39,632 bases of DNA from CAYLOP01 sp964385305. Lineage in GTDB: Bacteria > Chloroflexota > Anaerolineae > Anaerolineales > E44-bin32. The notes beneath the pieces were generated by a model. That model did no database searches, had not been told where the DNA came from, and saw nothing but the letters and a program-made list of their open reading frames with translations. Position 1 is the stretch's first letter. Each line of letters starts with the position of its first letter. The stretch is from contig CAYLOP010000015.1 of NCBI GenBank assembly GCA_964385305.1, positions 1 through 39,632 of the forward strand, read 5' to 3'. Both the position numbers and the translations under genes were made by a program. Positions 16,848 to 24,445 of the stretch are shown one piece after another.

Positions 16848-17744
16848 TTAATCCCCTGGAAAACGAATCAGGATTGCTGAAATATTATCTGAGCCCCCTG
16901 CGAGATTCGCAGCCCGGACCAGTTCATCGCATGCATCCTGGGGATGCGGCGTACTGTTCACGATGCGTCGTATCTCGATATCAGGCACTTCACTCCACAA
17001 ACCATCCGAACAGAGTAACAAATGGCTACCTTCTGGGACTGGGTGTATGAGCGTGTCCACTTCTAAATTAGCACCTTGACCGATTGCTCTGTAAAGAACA
17101 TTGCGCTGCGGGTGGGTGGCTGCTTCGTCGGGGGTTAATTGCCCAAGTTCACACAAGCGCTCGACAAGGGAGTGATCTCGTGTAAGCACCTTAGCCATAC
17201 CGTCTGTAATGGTGTACGCACGGCTGTCACCGACATGCCCGATGGCGACCTTATTGTTAAATAGGATCGCTGCCGTGAGCGTAGTTCCCCCGCCCGGGAC
17301 CTTCTCAACGACGGCTTGGTTGGCGGATTCAAGTGCTTCACGTAGCAGATCCTGAATGTGCGATAGTGGGTCCATTAAGTCATTGTCGAAGAGATGGAGG
17401 ATCGTGTCTCCCGTTATATGACGGGCAACAGTGCGAACCGAGATGGCGCTGGCGACCTCGCCTGCGCGATGCCCTCCCATACCATCAGCCACAACAAACA
17501 AGCCGAAATCGTTTAGAGGGTTTTGTCCGATGAGGTTGCCCATCATGACAAAAAGTGAATCTTCATTATGATCTCGTACAATGCCGGCTGATTGAGCCAT
17601 TCCAACTAGTATCGCGTGTTCGCCGTTCAAAGCCCATCTAGTGGGTGCACGGTCGATTTTCGTGACAACAGCCTTGCTGTCCTCGTGTGTGTGGGGGGGT
17701 TCAGGTTTAAGGATTCGCCTGAGGATTCGTTGAAAAAAACTCAT
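16848..17744 (-). CDS. PP2C-family Ser/Thr protein phosphatase
   Basis: A 298-residue PPM phosphatase. A basic, amphipathic N-terminus (SFFQRILRRILK) and a 30-residue linker precede the catalytic domain (about 42-295). Metal and catalytic motifs are complete: RDHNEDS (57-63), FVVADGMGGHRAGE (83-96), GGTTLTAAI, GHVGDSRAY, LTRDHSLVERL, LLCSDGLWSEV and GGSDNISAILI. It would remove phosphate from Ser/Thr residues, most simply those placed by the kinase encoded just upstream. No transmembrane segment is visible, although the N-terminal helix could touch the membrane. It lies 37 bases after the kinase and 12 bases before the J-domain/VWA gene. Confidence 0.95.
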   Translation of the reverse strand: MSFFQRILRRILKPEPPHTHEDSKAVVTKIDRAPTRWALNGEHAILVGMAQSAGIVRDHNEDSLFVMMGNLIGQNPLNDFGLFVVADGMGGHRAGEVASAISVRTVARHITGDTILHLFDNDLMDPLSHIQDLLREALESANQAVVEKVPGGGTTLTAAILFNNKVAIGHVGDSRAYTITDGMAKVLTRDHSLVERLCELGQLTPDEAATHPQRNVLYRAIGQGANLEVDTLIHPVPEGSHLLLCSDGLWSEVPDIEIRRIVNSTPHPQDACDELVRAANLAGGSDNISAILIRFPGD

Positions 17745-17781
17745 GGCGTGATCACTTTCTTTCCAGGGCGCTGCAATCTCA

Positions 17782-19656
17782 CTAGATCAACATCAGTGCG
17801 TAGATCTTATGATCGGTTGATCCGATATATAAGGTGCTCTCTGCAATGGCGGGTGAACCGGTAACTGGGCCGCCTGTTGTAAACCGCCACCGAAGGCGAC
17901 CAGAGCGGTAGTCCAAGCAGTATAAAGCACCATCGACAGACCCACAGTACAGGGAGTCTTCATGCGGGAGCGGAGAGCCCGTTACCTGATGTTCCGTTTC
18001 GAAACGCCAGGCTTCGCGTGCATGGCGAGCTTCAATCGCATAGATGTGATTATCACCACATCCGATAAAGATCTTCCCTTCGGAAAACGCTGGCGAGGAG
18101 ATGGTAGGCCCGCCCATCCGGAATCGCCACACTTGCCAGCCATTCTCAATTTCAAGCGCGTATAGAGTCCAATCCTTCGATCCAAAATAGACCAGTCCAT
18201 CTGAAATGATCGGAGAAGAGGTTACCGCGCGCTTTACCTTTTTTCGCCACTTCCTCTCCCCTCGGAAGTCAAAACAGTAGAAGTCACCGCTCTCACAACC
18301 AAAATACACTCTCTCATCCGTTACAAGCGGGGTGGACCAAATGGGTCCACTAACATCGGCGCGCCAGGCACGACGGCCAGTGACCATATTGACGACGTGA
18401 ATGCGACTATCGTCGGAGCCAATGAAGATGTGTCCATCGGATATGGTTGGGGAGGAGCGAATGGGTCCTTCTGCATAGTACGTCCAAATTAGCTGTCCTC
18501 GATCGGCGGTGATCGCGTACAGCCGATTGTCCTCGGAACCAACATAGATCACGCCATCTTCGGCGGCAGGTTTGCCAGTGATACCGCCGTCGGTAGCATA
18601 TTTCCAGAGGAATTCACCCGTCTTCGCGTTCAGTGCGTAGACGTTGTTGTCGTAACAGCCGATATAGACGATATCTCGATATACGATCGGGGTACCGCGG
18701 ATTTCATCTTCGCACTCGAAAGACCACAACTCCTCGGTATCAGCGGTTTGCATATCGACGGAAGCAGGGCGTGGCGAAACCAATATACCTGTTTCCTTCA
18801 CCATTGTAAGTAGTGCAGTTTTCATCGCTTCCGCGCTAGGGAATCTGTTGTTAGGGTCGTAGCTCAATGCCGCGTCGACAATGGTAGCAAACTCCGTAGA
18901 AACCTGCGGGTTGGAATCTTGTATGGGGCGTTCTGCGAAGGAGAAAGGTGGTTCCAGGCGAGGATCGCGATTCGTCAAGAGGTGGTGTAGCGTCGCACCA
19001 AGCGCGTAAATGTCCCCTGCAGGTGAGGCTTCACCACGATACTGCTCCGGGGGGGAATACCCTTCGGTACCGATCATAGTGCCCTTCTGGCCGGGTTGGA
19101 AGATCCGGGCAATACCGAAATCGATCAGGCGAATATGCCCGTGGTGATCAATCATTACATTGGAAGGCTTCATGTCTCGGAATACCACCGGCTCGGGTTT
19201 GTGGTTGTGCAAATAGCTCAGGACATCGCAGAGTTCGATTGCCCAACTGATGACCTGCTCCTGGGAAAAAAACTCCTCATTTTCCCGAAGAAGTGCATCC
19301 AGGTCTGCTCCATCGATGAACTCCATTACGAGGTAAAGATTATTCTTATGTGTAAAGTAATCGTAGATGCGAGGGATTGCGGGATGGGAGAGGGTTGCGA
19401 GAAGATCAGCTTCGCGTTCGAAGTTGGTCACGATCATGGCATACATGGTCTCATCTGAGACCGTGCTTTTCATCTCTTTAATCGCTACCAGCTTCTGAAC
19501 ATTAGGGAAGTGTAGATCGCGCCCCTTATATACCGAACTCATACCACCCGCACCAATCACTCCTAAGATCAAGTAGCGATCTTGAAGTGTTGTTCCGGGT
19601 TGAAGCCTCTCGAAATGTTCGGTCTGATTATCGAGCGCGCGAGTCTCTCTGCGCAT
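17782..19656 (-). CDS. Ser/Thr protein kinase fused to an eight-repeat PQQ-type beta-propeller
   Basis: A 624-residue fusion. The kinase domain (about 28-290) has IGAGGMSSVYKGRD, the ATP lysine in VAIKEM (Lys60), catalytic loop FRDMKPSN (Asp161; Phe replaces the usual His), DFGIA (179-183) and GTEGYSPPEQYRGEASPAGD. From about 312 to the end there are eight repeats of about 40 residues, each with a leading Trp (W-x-F/Y), a central SP/TP dipeptide, a VYFGS-like strand and a DxxLYAL-like strand. No transmembrane segment lies between kinase and propeller, so the sensor part appears cytoplasmic. The ATG at 19656 follows GAAGGTGG. It is the first gene of the signalling operon and has an extended -10 promoter. 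Confidence 0.95.
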   Translation of the reverse strand: MRRETRALDNQTEHFERLQPGTTLQDRYLILGVIGAGGMSSVYKGRDLHFPNVQKLVAIKEMKSTVSDETMYAMIVTNFEREADLLATLSHPAIPRIYDYFTHKNNLYLVMEFIDGADLDALLRENEEFFSQEQVISWAIELCDVLSYLHNHKPEPVVFRDMKPSNVMIDHHGHIRLIDFGIARIFQPGQKGTMIGTEGYSPPEQYRGEASPAGDIYALGATLHHLLTNRDPRLEPPFSFAERPIQDSNPQVSTEFATIVDAALSYDPNNRFPSAEAMKTALLTMVKETGILVSPRPASVDMQTADTEELWSFECEDEIRGTPIVYRDIVYIGCYDNNVYALNAKTGEFLWKYATDGGITGKPAAEDGVIYVGSEDNRLYAITADRGQLIWTYYAEGPIRSSPTISDGHIFIGSDDSRIHVVNMVTGRRAWRADVSGPIWSTPLVTDERVYFGCESGDFYCFDFRGERKWRKKVKRAVTSSPIISDGLVYFGSKDWTLYALEIENGWQVWRFRMGGPTISSPAFSEGKIFIGCGDNHIYAIEARHAREAWRFETEHQVTGSPLPHEDSLYCGSVDGALYCLDYRSGRLRWRFTTGGPVTGSPAIAESTLYIGSTDHKIYALMLI

Positions 19657-19680
19657 AGACCCACCTTCAATGACGTGAAA

Positions 19681-19706
19681 ATTATAGCATGATAGGGACT
19701 CTGCGC
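19681..19706 (-). promoter_or_regulatory. Candidate promoter of the kinase/PP2C/VWA/FHA operon
   Basis: On the minus strand TGCTATAAT gives an extended -10 (hexamer 19686-19681), about 25 bases before the ATG. Nine bases upstream is GCGCAGAGTCC (19706-19696), identical to the element before ftsH. No clear -35 hexamer is present. Confidence 0.5.
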
Positions 19707-19746
19707 AATGTAGTCTTTTTTGGGGGTGTGGAATACATGGTGAATC

Positions 19747-20763
19747 TCAGCGATCGCGATGAAGCATTCGAAGGGTAAGTCGCATTAACGCCTGGCCGGC
19801 GGTGCCTTGTGGGTCGGCTTCTTCGAGGCTTTCGATTGCAAGCTGTGTATGCTTTTTTGCTAAATCATGTGTGTAGTTACCCGCGTTGGCATTATCCAGG
19901 GCAGCGATCATCGCGGCAACCGTGGATTGATCCTTTTCACCTTTCCTCCACTGTTGGGAAAAAGTTTGTGAATTTTCCAAGCCAAATAGGATCGGAAGGG
20001 ATTTCTTTTGGTTGCGTAAATCGTCCCCAGCGGGTTTTCCGGTGAGATTGGGATCTCCCCATACTCCGAGAATGTCATCAAGGATCTGGAACGCAATTCC
20101 TAGGTGGTAACCATATCGGCGATACGCATTCGTTTTTTCCTCAGGGGATTGAGCGATAACCGCGCCAATCCATGGCGCAGAAGAAAACAGCGCAGAAGTC
20201 TTGCCCTCAATCATCTTGAAATAGGCATCCTCGGAAACGGTCTGCTGGGTTTCAAATTCTAGGTCGAGGAATTGGCCCTGGGTTAATTTGAGGCAAGCTA
20301 GATCGAGAATCTTTCGGATCCGCAGGATCACGATCGGATTCAGGTTTGAATCCAACGATCGATACGTGGCGATGTGAGCAAGTGTGTAAATCGCATCGCC
20401 GATATTGATGGCCTGTGCATCTCCCCAACGGTGCCAGATTGTTGGCCTGCCGTGTCGAAATTCACTCCGATCCTCGATATCATCGTGTACGAGCGAGAAA
20501 TTGTGGATCAATTCAATTGCACAGGCGAACGGAAGCGCTTCCTTCCACCTGCCGCCAGCGCCCTCACAACTGAGAAGCGCGAGCAGGGGGCGTATACGTT
20601 TCCCTCGAGTCTGACGATCCCTATCTAATCCCAAGTGATATGTGATCATATGCGTGAATTCAGGAAGGTTCTCGGAGTCTAACTGATGAAGCGATCGTTG
20701 GAGTTCAAGTTCGATCGCAGCAAGCATGTCTGTTGTGAGGGAGCTTAAAACCTCGCTGCTCAT
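19747..20763 (-). CDS. Trans-polyprenyl diphosphate synthase (GGPP/FPP-type)
   Basis: A 338-residue class I prenyltransferase that condenses isopentenyl diphosphate with an allylic diphosphate. Both Asp-rich motifs are present: HNFSLVHDDIEDRSEFRHGR (first motif Asp94, Asp95, Asp98) and FQILDDILGVWGD (second). The GKRIRPLL substrate-binding segment is at about 54-61. The HNFSLVHDD context, with small residues before the first motif, fits bacterial geranylgeranyl or longer-chain synthases more than FPP synthase, but chain length is not certain. The start ATG overlaps the stop of the isomerase gene (ATGA), so the two act in series: isomerase makes DMAPP, this enzyme elongates. Confidence 0.9.
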   Translation of the reverse strand: MSSEVLSSLTTDMLAAIELELQRSLHQLDSENLPEFTHMITYHLGLDRDRQTRGKRIRPLLALLSCEGAGGRWKEALPFACAIELIHNFSLVHDDIEDRSEFRHGRPTIWHRWGDAQAINIGDAIYTLAHIATYRSLDSNLNPIVILRIRKILDLACLKLTQGQFLDLEFETQQTVSEDAYFKMIEGKTSALFSSAPWIGAVIAQSPEEKTNAYRRYGYHLGIAFQILDDILGVWGDPNLTGKPAGDDLRNQKKSLPILFGLENSQTFSQQWRKGEKDQSTVAAMIAALDNANAGNYTHDLAKKHTQLAIESLEEADPQGTAGQALMRLTLRMLHRDR

Positions 20764-21791
20764 TGGATGACTCTTAAATCAGCATGCCGGAGATCGGTGA
20801 TATTGGCAGAACCTACTGCAAACATGCAGGTGCGTAATTCCGTCGTGATCCGCTCAATAGATTGGATCACATGTTGGGATGATAGAACTGCAGGCTGCAA
20901 GAAGGGGCTGGCCATCCCTGCGAGATCAGCGCCGAGTGCGATGCATTTTGCGGAATCGATGCCGCCCCCCAAACCTCCCGAGGCAATGAGCGGAACATCG
21001 GGCAAAGCTTCGCGAACGCTGAACACAACTTCGGCTGTTGGGATGCCCCATCGTACGAATGCACCTGCCAGACGCGCGTGGGTTTCATCCTTGGTGCGGT
21101 GCATTTCCACTTGAGACCAGGACGTGCCACCCGCCCCTGCTACATCGATCGCGGTGACACCTGCATTTACAAGTTTCTTCGCAACTGCTGGCGAGATGCC
21201 CCAGCCAACCTCTTTTACAACGATCGGTACGGGTAATTTATGACAGACGCGTTCGATCTTCTCCAGTAGCCCACTGAAGTTTGTGTCTCCCTCCGGCTGG
21301 AGCGCTTCCTGGAGGGGGTTGAGGTGTAGTATCAATGCGTCAGCCTCAATCATGTCTACGGCTTTCTGACAATGATCTACCGTAAGGCCGTAGTTCAATT
21401 GAACAGCGCCAAGGTTGGCAAACAAGAGGATGTCGGGTGCTACTTGTCTCACCTGGAAGGTCCAGGTTGTGGATGGGTCCTCCAACGCGGCGCGTTGCGA
21501 CCCCAACCCCATCGCAAGCCCCTTCTCCTGCGCCGCTTCGGCAAGCGCTGTGTTGATCGCACCAGCTTTTTCGTGCCCCCCCGTCATGGATGAGATCAAG
21601 ATTGGGCAGGATAAGCTCTTGCCAAGAAAGGTCGTGGAAAGATCGATCTTATCGAAATCTAATTCTGGAAGTGCGTTGTGGATAAATTGATAACGCTCAA
21701 GGCCTGAGGAGAGTCCCGATTGAACATCTTGTTCGAGGTTGATGCGGATGTGGTCGTCTTTTCGTGCCGAAGTTGGCGTAACTTTGCCCAT
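20760..21791 (-). CDS. fni: Type 2 isopentenyl-diphosphate delta-isomerase (FMN-dependent)
   Basis: A 343-residue TIM-barrel flavoenzyme that interconverts IPP and DMAPP. Signatures: N-terminal RKDDHIRINLEQDVQ, SCPILISSMTGGHEKAGAIN, MGLGSQRAAL, HLNPLQEALQPEGDTNF (with metal and substrate residues), VVKEVGWGIS, IDVAGAGGTSWSQVE and the FMN-phosphate segment SGGLGGGIDSAKCIALGAD. It is distinct from the Nudix-type 1 enzyme. The ATG at 21791 follows AGGAAC. It is the first gene of a two-gene isoprenoid operon with the prenyl synthase. The acpP promoter is divergent from it. Confidence 0.95.
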   Translation of the reverse strand: MGKVTPTSARKDDHIRINLEQDVQSGLSSGLERYQFIHNALPELDFDKIDLSTTFLGKSLSCPILISSMTGGHEKAGAINTALAEAAQEKGLAMGLGSQRAALEDPSTTWTFQVRQVAPDILLFANLGAVQLNYGLTVDHCQKAVDMIEADALILHLNPLQEALQPEGDTNFSGLLEKIERVCHKLPVPIVVKEVGWGISPAVAKKLVNAGVTAIDVAGAGGTSWSQVEMHRTKDETHARLAGAFVRWGIPTAEVVFSVREALPDVPLIASGGLGGGIDSAKCIALGADLAGMASPFLQPAVLSSQHVIQSIERITTELRTCMFAVGSANITDLRHADLRVIQ

Positions 21792-21866
21792 CTCAAGGTG
21801 TTCCTAGTGAGGAAGTCATCTTACCAGGTGTATTAAGGTGATGTCAAATTGATTCAACCATTTACC

Positions 21867-21896
21867 TTGCCTTGGAAAGGATGACTGGTTTACAAT
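21867..21896 (+). promoter_or_regulatory. Candidate acpP promoter
   Basis: TTGCCT (21867-21872) and TACAAT (21891-21896) are separated by 18 bases, 44 bases before the ATG at 21941. Confidence 0.55.
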
Positions 21897-21940
21897 GCAT
21901 AAAACCCTCTGGTGAATTTAACTGCTCAAGGAGGCGATAC

Positions 21941-22177
21941 ATGTCGGAAACGCTTACTGAAGTGAAAGAGATCATCATTGAATTACTCGGCATTGATGGA
22001 GCCAAAGTCGTTCCTGAAGCCAAGTTCCGTGAGGATCTCGAAGCAGACTCGCTCGACCTCGTAGAATTGATTATGGCCTTCGAGGAGAAGTTCGGCGGCG
22101 AAATCTCTGACGAGGATGCCCAGAAGATCACGACGGTTGGTGAGGCTGTTTCATACATTGAATCCCATCTGAAGTAA
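21941..22177 (+). CDS. acpP: Acyl carrier protein
   Basis: A 78-residue acidic helical protein that carries growing fatty-acyl chains on a phosphopantetheine arm. The attachment serine is Ser37 in LEADSLDLVELIMAFEEKFG, the canonical DSL motif; the ISDEDAQKITTVGEAVSYI helix completes the fold. The ATG at 21941 follows a strong AAGGAGG ribosome site; a longer reading from 21872 lacks one. It is monocistronic, with its own promoter and terminator, and is not next to fab genes, although a FabF-like gene lies at the far right edge. Confidence 0.96.
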   Translation: MSETLTEVKEIIIELLGIDGAKVVPEAKFREDLEADSLDLVELIMAFEEKFGGEISDEDAQKITTVGEAVSYIESHLK

Positions 22178-22197
22178 TCATCGCAAGGACAATTCTT

Positions 22198-22226
22198 AAA
22201 TAGGCCGGGTCTTTCCCGGCCTATTT
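22198..22226. terminator. Bidirectional terminator after acpP
   Basis: A perfect 12-bp stem (AAATAGGCCGGG at 22198-22209, CCCGGCCTATTT at 22215-22226) with a TCTTT loop. A/T-rich arms serve as T-tracts on both strands, between convergent acpP and the ChlI-like gene. Confidence 0.8.
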
Positions 22227-22254
22227 GCTTAAGTGACTGCAAGATGCCTTATCT

Positions 22255-23436
22255 TCAAGTGCGCTTTGTGGCACTTTTCTTTTTCCGAGCTGGCTTCTTC
22301 CTTTGGAGGGAGTCGAGCATTATTTCGATCTCCTTCTCCTCTTTCTCAAGGGATACGAAGTAATCTTGCAGCATCCCCGAGCGGCGAAGCCTGAGCGAGA
22401 TGGAGGCCACTTTTCGGACGTCGGCAGGTGTGGCTTTGACCCTTCCATCGGCAACTGCATAGGCTCGAGCTGCTTCAAGTAGCGTGATGTCTGCTCGGAG
22501 AGAATCTATCCCTAGTTCTTGGATCAACTTCAGCCCGTATGTTTCGGCAGCGGAGGTCAGCTGGACTTCGAGCATCAGTTGGCGCGCAGCGGCGATTTCC
22601 TGTTTGAGCAACTCTGTAGACTCCGTGTAGGATTGGATCATCGCGCGCGGGTTGGTCTTATAAGCGACCGACCGCCGGTAAGCGTCGAGGCGTTCCGCAC
22701 GTTTAGATAGGCCTTTGACAACGACACGCAACCCGAGCCGATCGAGGATCTGTGGACGCAAGAGTCCTTCCTCGGGGTTCATAGACCCGATCAGGACGAA
22801 TCGCGAGCGATAGGTTGCGACCTGGTAACCTCGATGGAGGGTGTAATTTCCTTGAGATGCTGCGTCTAAGATGGCATCAACAATATCGTCCTGAAGTAGG
22901 TTGATTTCATCCACATAGAGGAGATTACGATCAGCCTTTGATAGAATGCCGCGTTTAATCCGAGTCCTGCTTTGAAGACTCGCGCGTTCATCGAGCCCAC
23001 CGACCACATCTTCAAGCATTGCATTCAGGGGCAGTTCGATGAGGTGAGCATGATCGAGGTAGGTCAGGGGTTCACCGGAGGCGTAACGACGCGCGCACCC
23101 TGGGCAGACCGCATCCATGCCACCGGTTTCGATATCCTCAGGCATGCAGCCATACGTGCATCGACTGCGCTGAACTTCTGGAAGGAGCTCGGCAAGGCTG
23201 CGGACAGCGGTGCTCTTGCCAGTCCCGCGCGTTCCAATGAGTAGCACCCCTCCGATGTTGGGATTGATGATCGCGAGCATGAGCGCGAGTTTCATCTCTT
23301 TTTGTCCAACAATGGACAAGAATGGGAAGGCGAGTGGTTCTGCCCTCCCCAAATCCTCTGGTGCTGGTGCCTCGATAAAGCGCCTTGAACTGGCTTTCTC
23401 TAGTAACTCCGTGAGGGAACGCACCGGCTCGCTCAT
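22255..23436 (-). CDS. ChlI/BchI-like AAA+ ATPase with a four-cysteine insert
   Basis: A 393-residue protein whose AAA+ core strongly resembles magnesium-chelatase subunit I: SIVGQKEMKLALMLAIINP, Walker A GTRGTGKS (68-75), Walker B LLYVDEINLLQDDIVDAIL, and sensor 1 region LIGSMNPEEGLLRPQILDRLG. Just after Walker A is a Cys93-x3-Cys97 ... Cys111-x2-Cys114 cluster, likely a zinc site. Start overlaps the thioesterase stop (ATGA). The basic Lys/Arg tail (about 380-393) is unusual. No ChlD, ChlH or other tetrapyrrole gene is near, so a chelatase role is not supported here; a MoxR-like remodelling role is an alternative. The true partner is unknown. Confidence 0.85.
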   Translation of the reverse strand: MSEPVRSLTELLEKASSRRFIEAPAPEDLGRAEPLAFPFLSIVGQKEMKLALMLAIINPNIGGVLLIGTRGTGKSTAVRSLAELLPEVQRSRCTYGCMPEDIETGGMDAVCPGCARRYASGEPLTYLDHAHLIELPLNAMLEDVVGGLDERASLQSRTRIKRGILSKADRNLLYVDEINLLQDDIVDAILDAASQGNYTLHRGYQVATYRSRFVLIGSMNPEEGLLRPQILDRLGLRVVVKGLSKRAERLDAYRRSVAYKTNPRAMIQSYTESTELLKQEIAAARQLMLEVQLTSAAETYGLKLIQELGIDSLRADITLLEAARAYAVADGRVKATPADVRKVASISLRLRRSGMLQDYFVSLEKEEKEIEIMLDSLQRKKPARKKKSATKRT

Positions 23437-23945
23437 TTGGTTTCACCCCGGGATTCTTGAGCGCGTTGTGCGAGCCTGTGGGCTTGTCTCCTTTGTCCTT
23501 CTTCCATGTGTCGGGCTTCAGTTTCGGTTTCTACGAGCAGACTTGGGACGGGCCTCGGGTTGCGCTCTTCATCGAGCGCGACATAAACGACGTAAGCTGT
23601 GTTGGTATGGATACGCTTACCGGTCACAGGATCCTCTGCAAGGACTTGTATACGGGTCTCCATAGACGTGCGGCCAACATATGTCACTTCAGCTTCAAGG
23701 ATTACCAAGTCTCCGATTCGTATAGGTTCATGGAACTGCATTTGATCGATGACGACGGTGACCACACGGCATTGCGCATGGCGCATAGCGGCAAGCGCGC
23801 CCGCCTCGTCAACCAGTTTCATGATCCAACCGCCATGCACGTCTCCACGCAGGTTTGCATGCGCGGGTTGCATCAACTGGCTCAGGATAACCCGGGAAGT
23901 GCCTACCGGCTTTGGCTGCAGATCCGCAGGTTTCTCACTCGTCAC
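23433..23945 (-). CDS. Acyl-CoA thioesterase, hotdog fold (YciA/BFIT type)
   Basis: A 170-residue hotdog-domain thioesterase that would hydrolyse acyl-CoA to free acid and CoA. Clear family segments: the N-terminal MQPAHANLRGDVHGGWIMKLVDEAGALAA with the catalytic-region Asn/Gly-Asp, VVTVVIDQMQFHEPIRIGDL, and VTYVGRTSMETRIQVLAED. The C-terminal 35 residues are charged and helical. The start is GTG at 23945, overlapping the upstream gene's stop (GTGA). It sits between a repeat protein of unknown function and the ChlI-like ATPase; no metabolic link among the three is obvious. Chain-length preference cannot be read. Confidence 0.9.
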   Translation of the reverse strand: MTSEKPADLQPKPVGTSRVILSQLMQPAHANLRGDVHGGWIMKLVDEAGALAAMRHAQCRVVTVVIDQMQFHEPIRIGDLVILEAEVTYVGRTSMETRIQVLAEDPVTGKRIHTNTAYVVYVALDEERNPRPVPSLLVETETEARHMEEGQRRQAHRLAQRAQESRGETK

Positions 23946-24316
23946 TCCATGTCTTCCTTTAGCTCGCCGGCATCGGTAGTGTGTAATCGATCGGGCTCAT
24001 CCTCGAAGATATCGACGATCTCAAAAGGCAGCTCCGCCATCATTTTCGGCAGTGGAACGGTCGCAGGGGGGCGAATCCGTCCAGGTGGGTCGGGGGGAGT
24101 GCGTCGAGGCAACGGACCACCGTGGATGCGCCTGCGGAGAATGCGAGGCTCTTCGGTCAACCACCCCACAAAAATGCCGTTTACATCGTAGACTTGCTTT
24201 TCCTGTGTGATCCACCCAATCCATTCTCCGATCGTGTTGTAGAGATGAGGAAAGACCAGTAAGGCAGACCAATCTCCAGAAGTATTGTAGATGGGTATCG
24301 GACGTGTTTTTGCCAT
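23942..24316 (-). CDS. Small repeat protein, beta-flower-like N-terminus
   Basis: A 124-residue protein. The first 60 residues contain three related units of about 15 residues: PIYNTSGDWSALL, HLYNTIGEWIGWI and QVYDVNGIFVGWL, each of the pattern aromatic-Tyr-Asp/Asn-x-x-Gly-x-hydrophobic-x-Gly/Ala-hydrophobic. This resembles the short-repeat '4-fold beta flower' type of small bacterial domains; that match is from memory and unverified. Residues 62-90 are Arg/Pro-rich (PLPRRTPPDPPGRIRPP), and the C-terminus is acidic. No membrane segment. It is the first gene of an operon with the thioesterase and ChlI-like ATPase, with a TATAAT upstream at 24360-24355. Confidence 0.6.
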   Translation of the reverse strand: MAKTRPIPIYNTSGDWSALLVFPHLYNTIGEWIGWITQEKQVYDVNGIFVGWLTEEPRILRRRIHGGPLPRRTPPDPPGRIRPPATVPLPKMMAELPFEIVDIFEDEPDRLHTTDAGELKEDME

Positions 24317-24354
24317 GATCGTCTCAAACGACTAATAAGTTTCTAAGAGTAATT

Positions 24355-24360
24355 ATTATA
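24355..24360 (-). promoter_or_regulatory. Candidate -10 element of the ChlI-like operon
   Basis: TATAAT on the minus strand, 38 bases before the ATG at 24316, in an A/T-rich stretch of the 129-base gap. No good -35 was found, so only the -10 is proposed. The rest of the gap shows nothing else I can name. Confidence 0.35.
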
Positions 24361-24445
24361 CAGGGTGTAGTAGGGGCACGAAAGTTGACCTATGTTGATG
24401 GATCTAAGGTCGGTGGCCGCCTTCTCTTTTGTAAACCACCATCCC

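Noticed and set aside
22255..23436. Evidence of (bacterio)chlorophyll synthesis
   Set aside because: A ChlI-like ATPase alone is insufficient; no ChlD, ChlH or other pigment genes are present.
23457..24191. 244-residue plus-strand ORF across the thioesterase and small repeat gene
   Set aside because: Antisense to genes with clear family motifs and overlapping operon structure; no domain visible.
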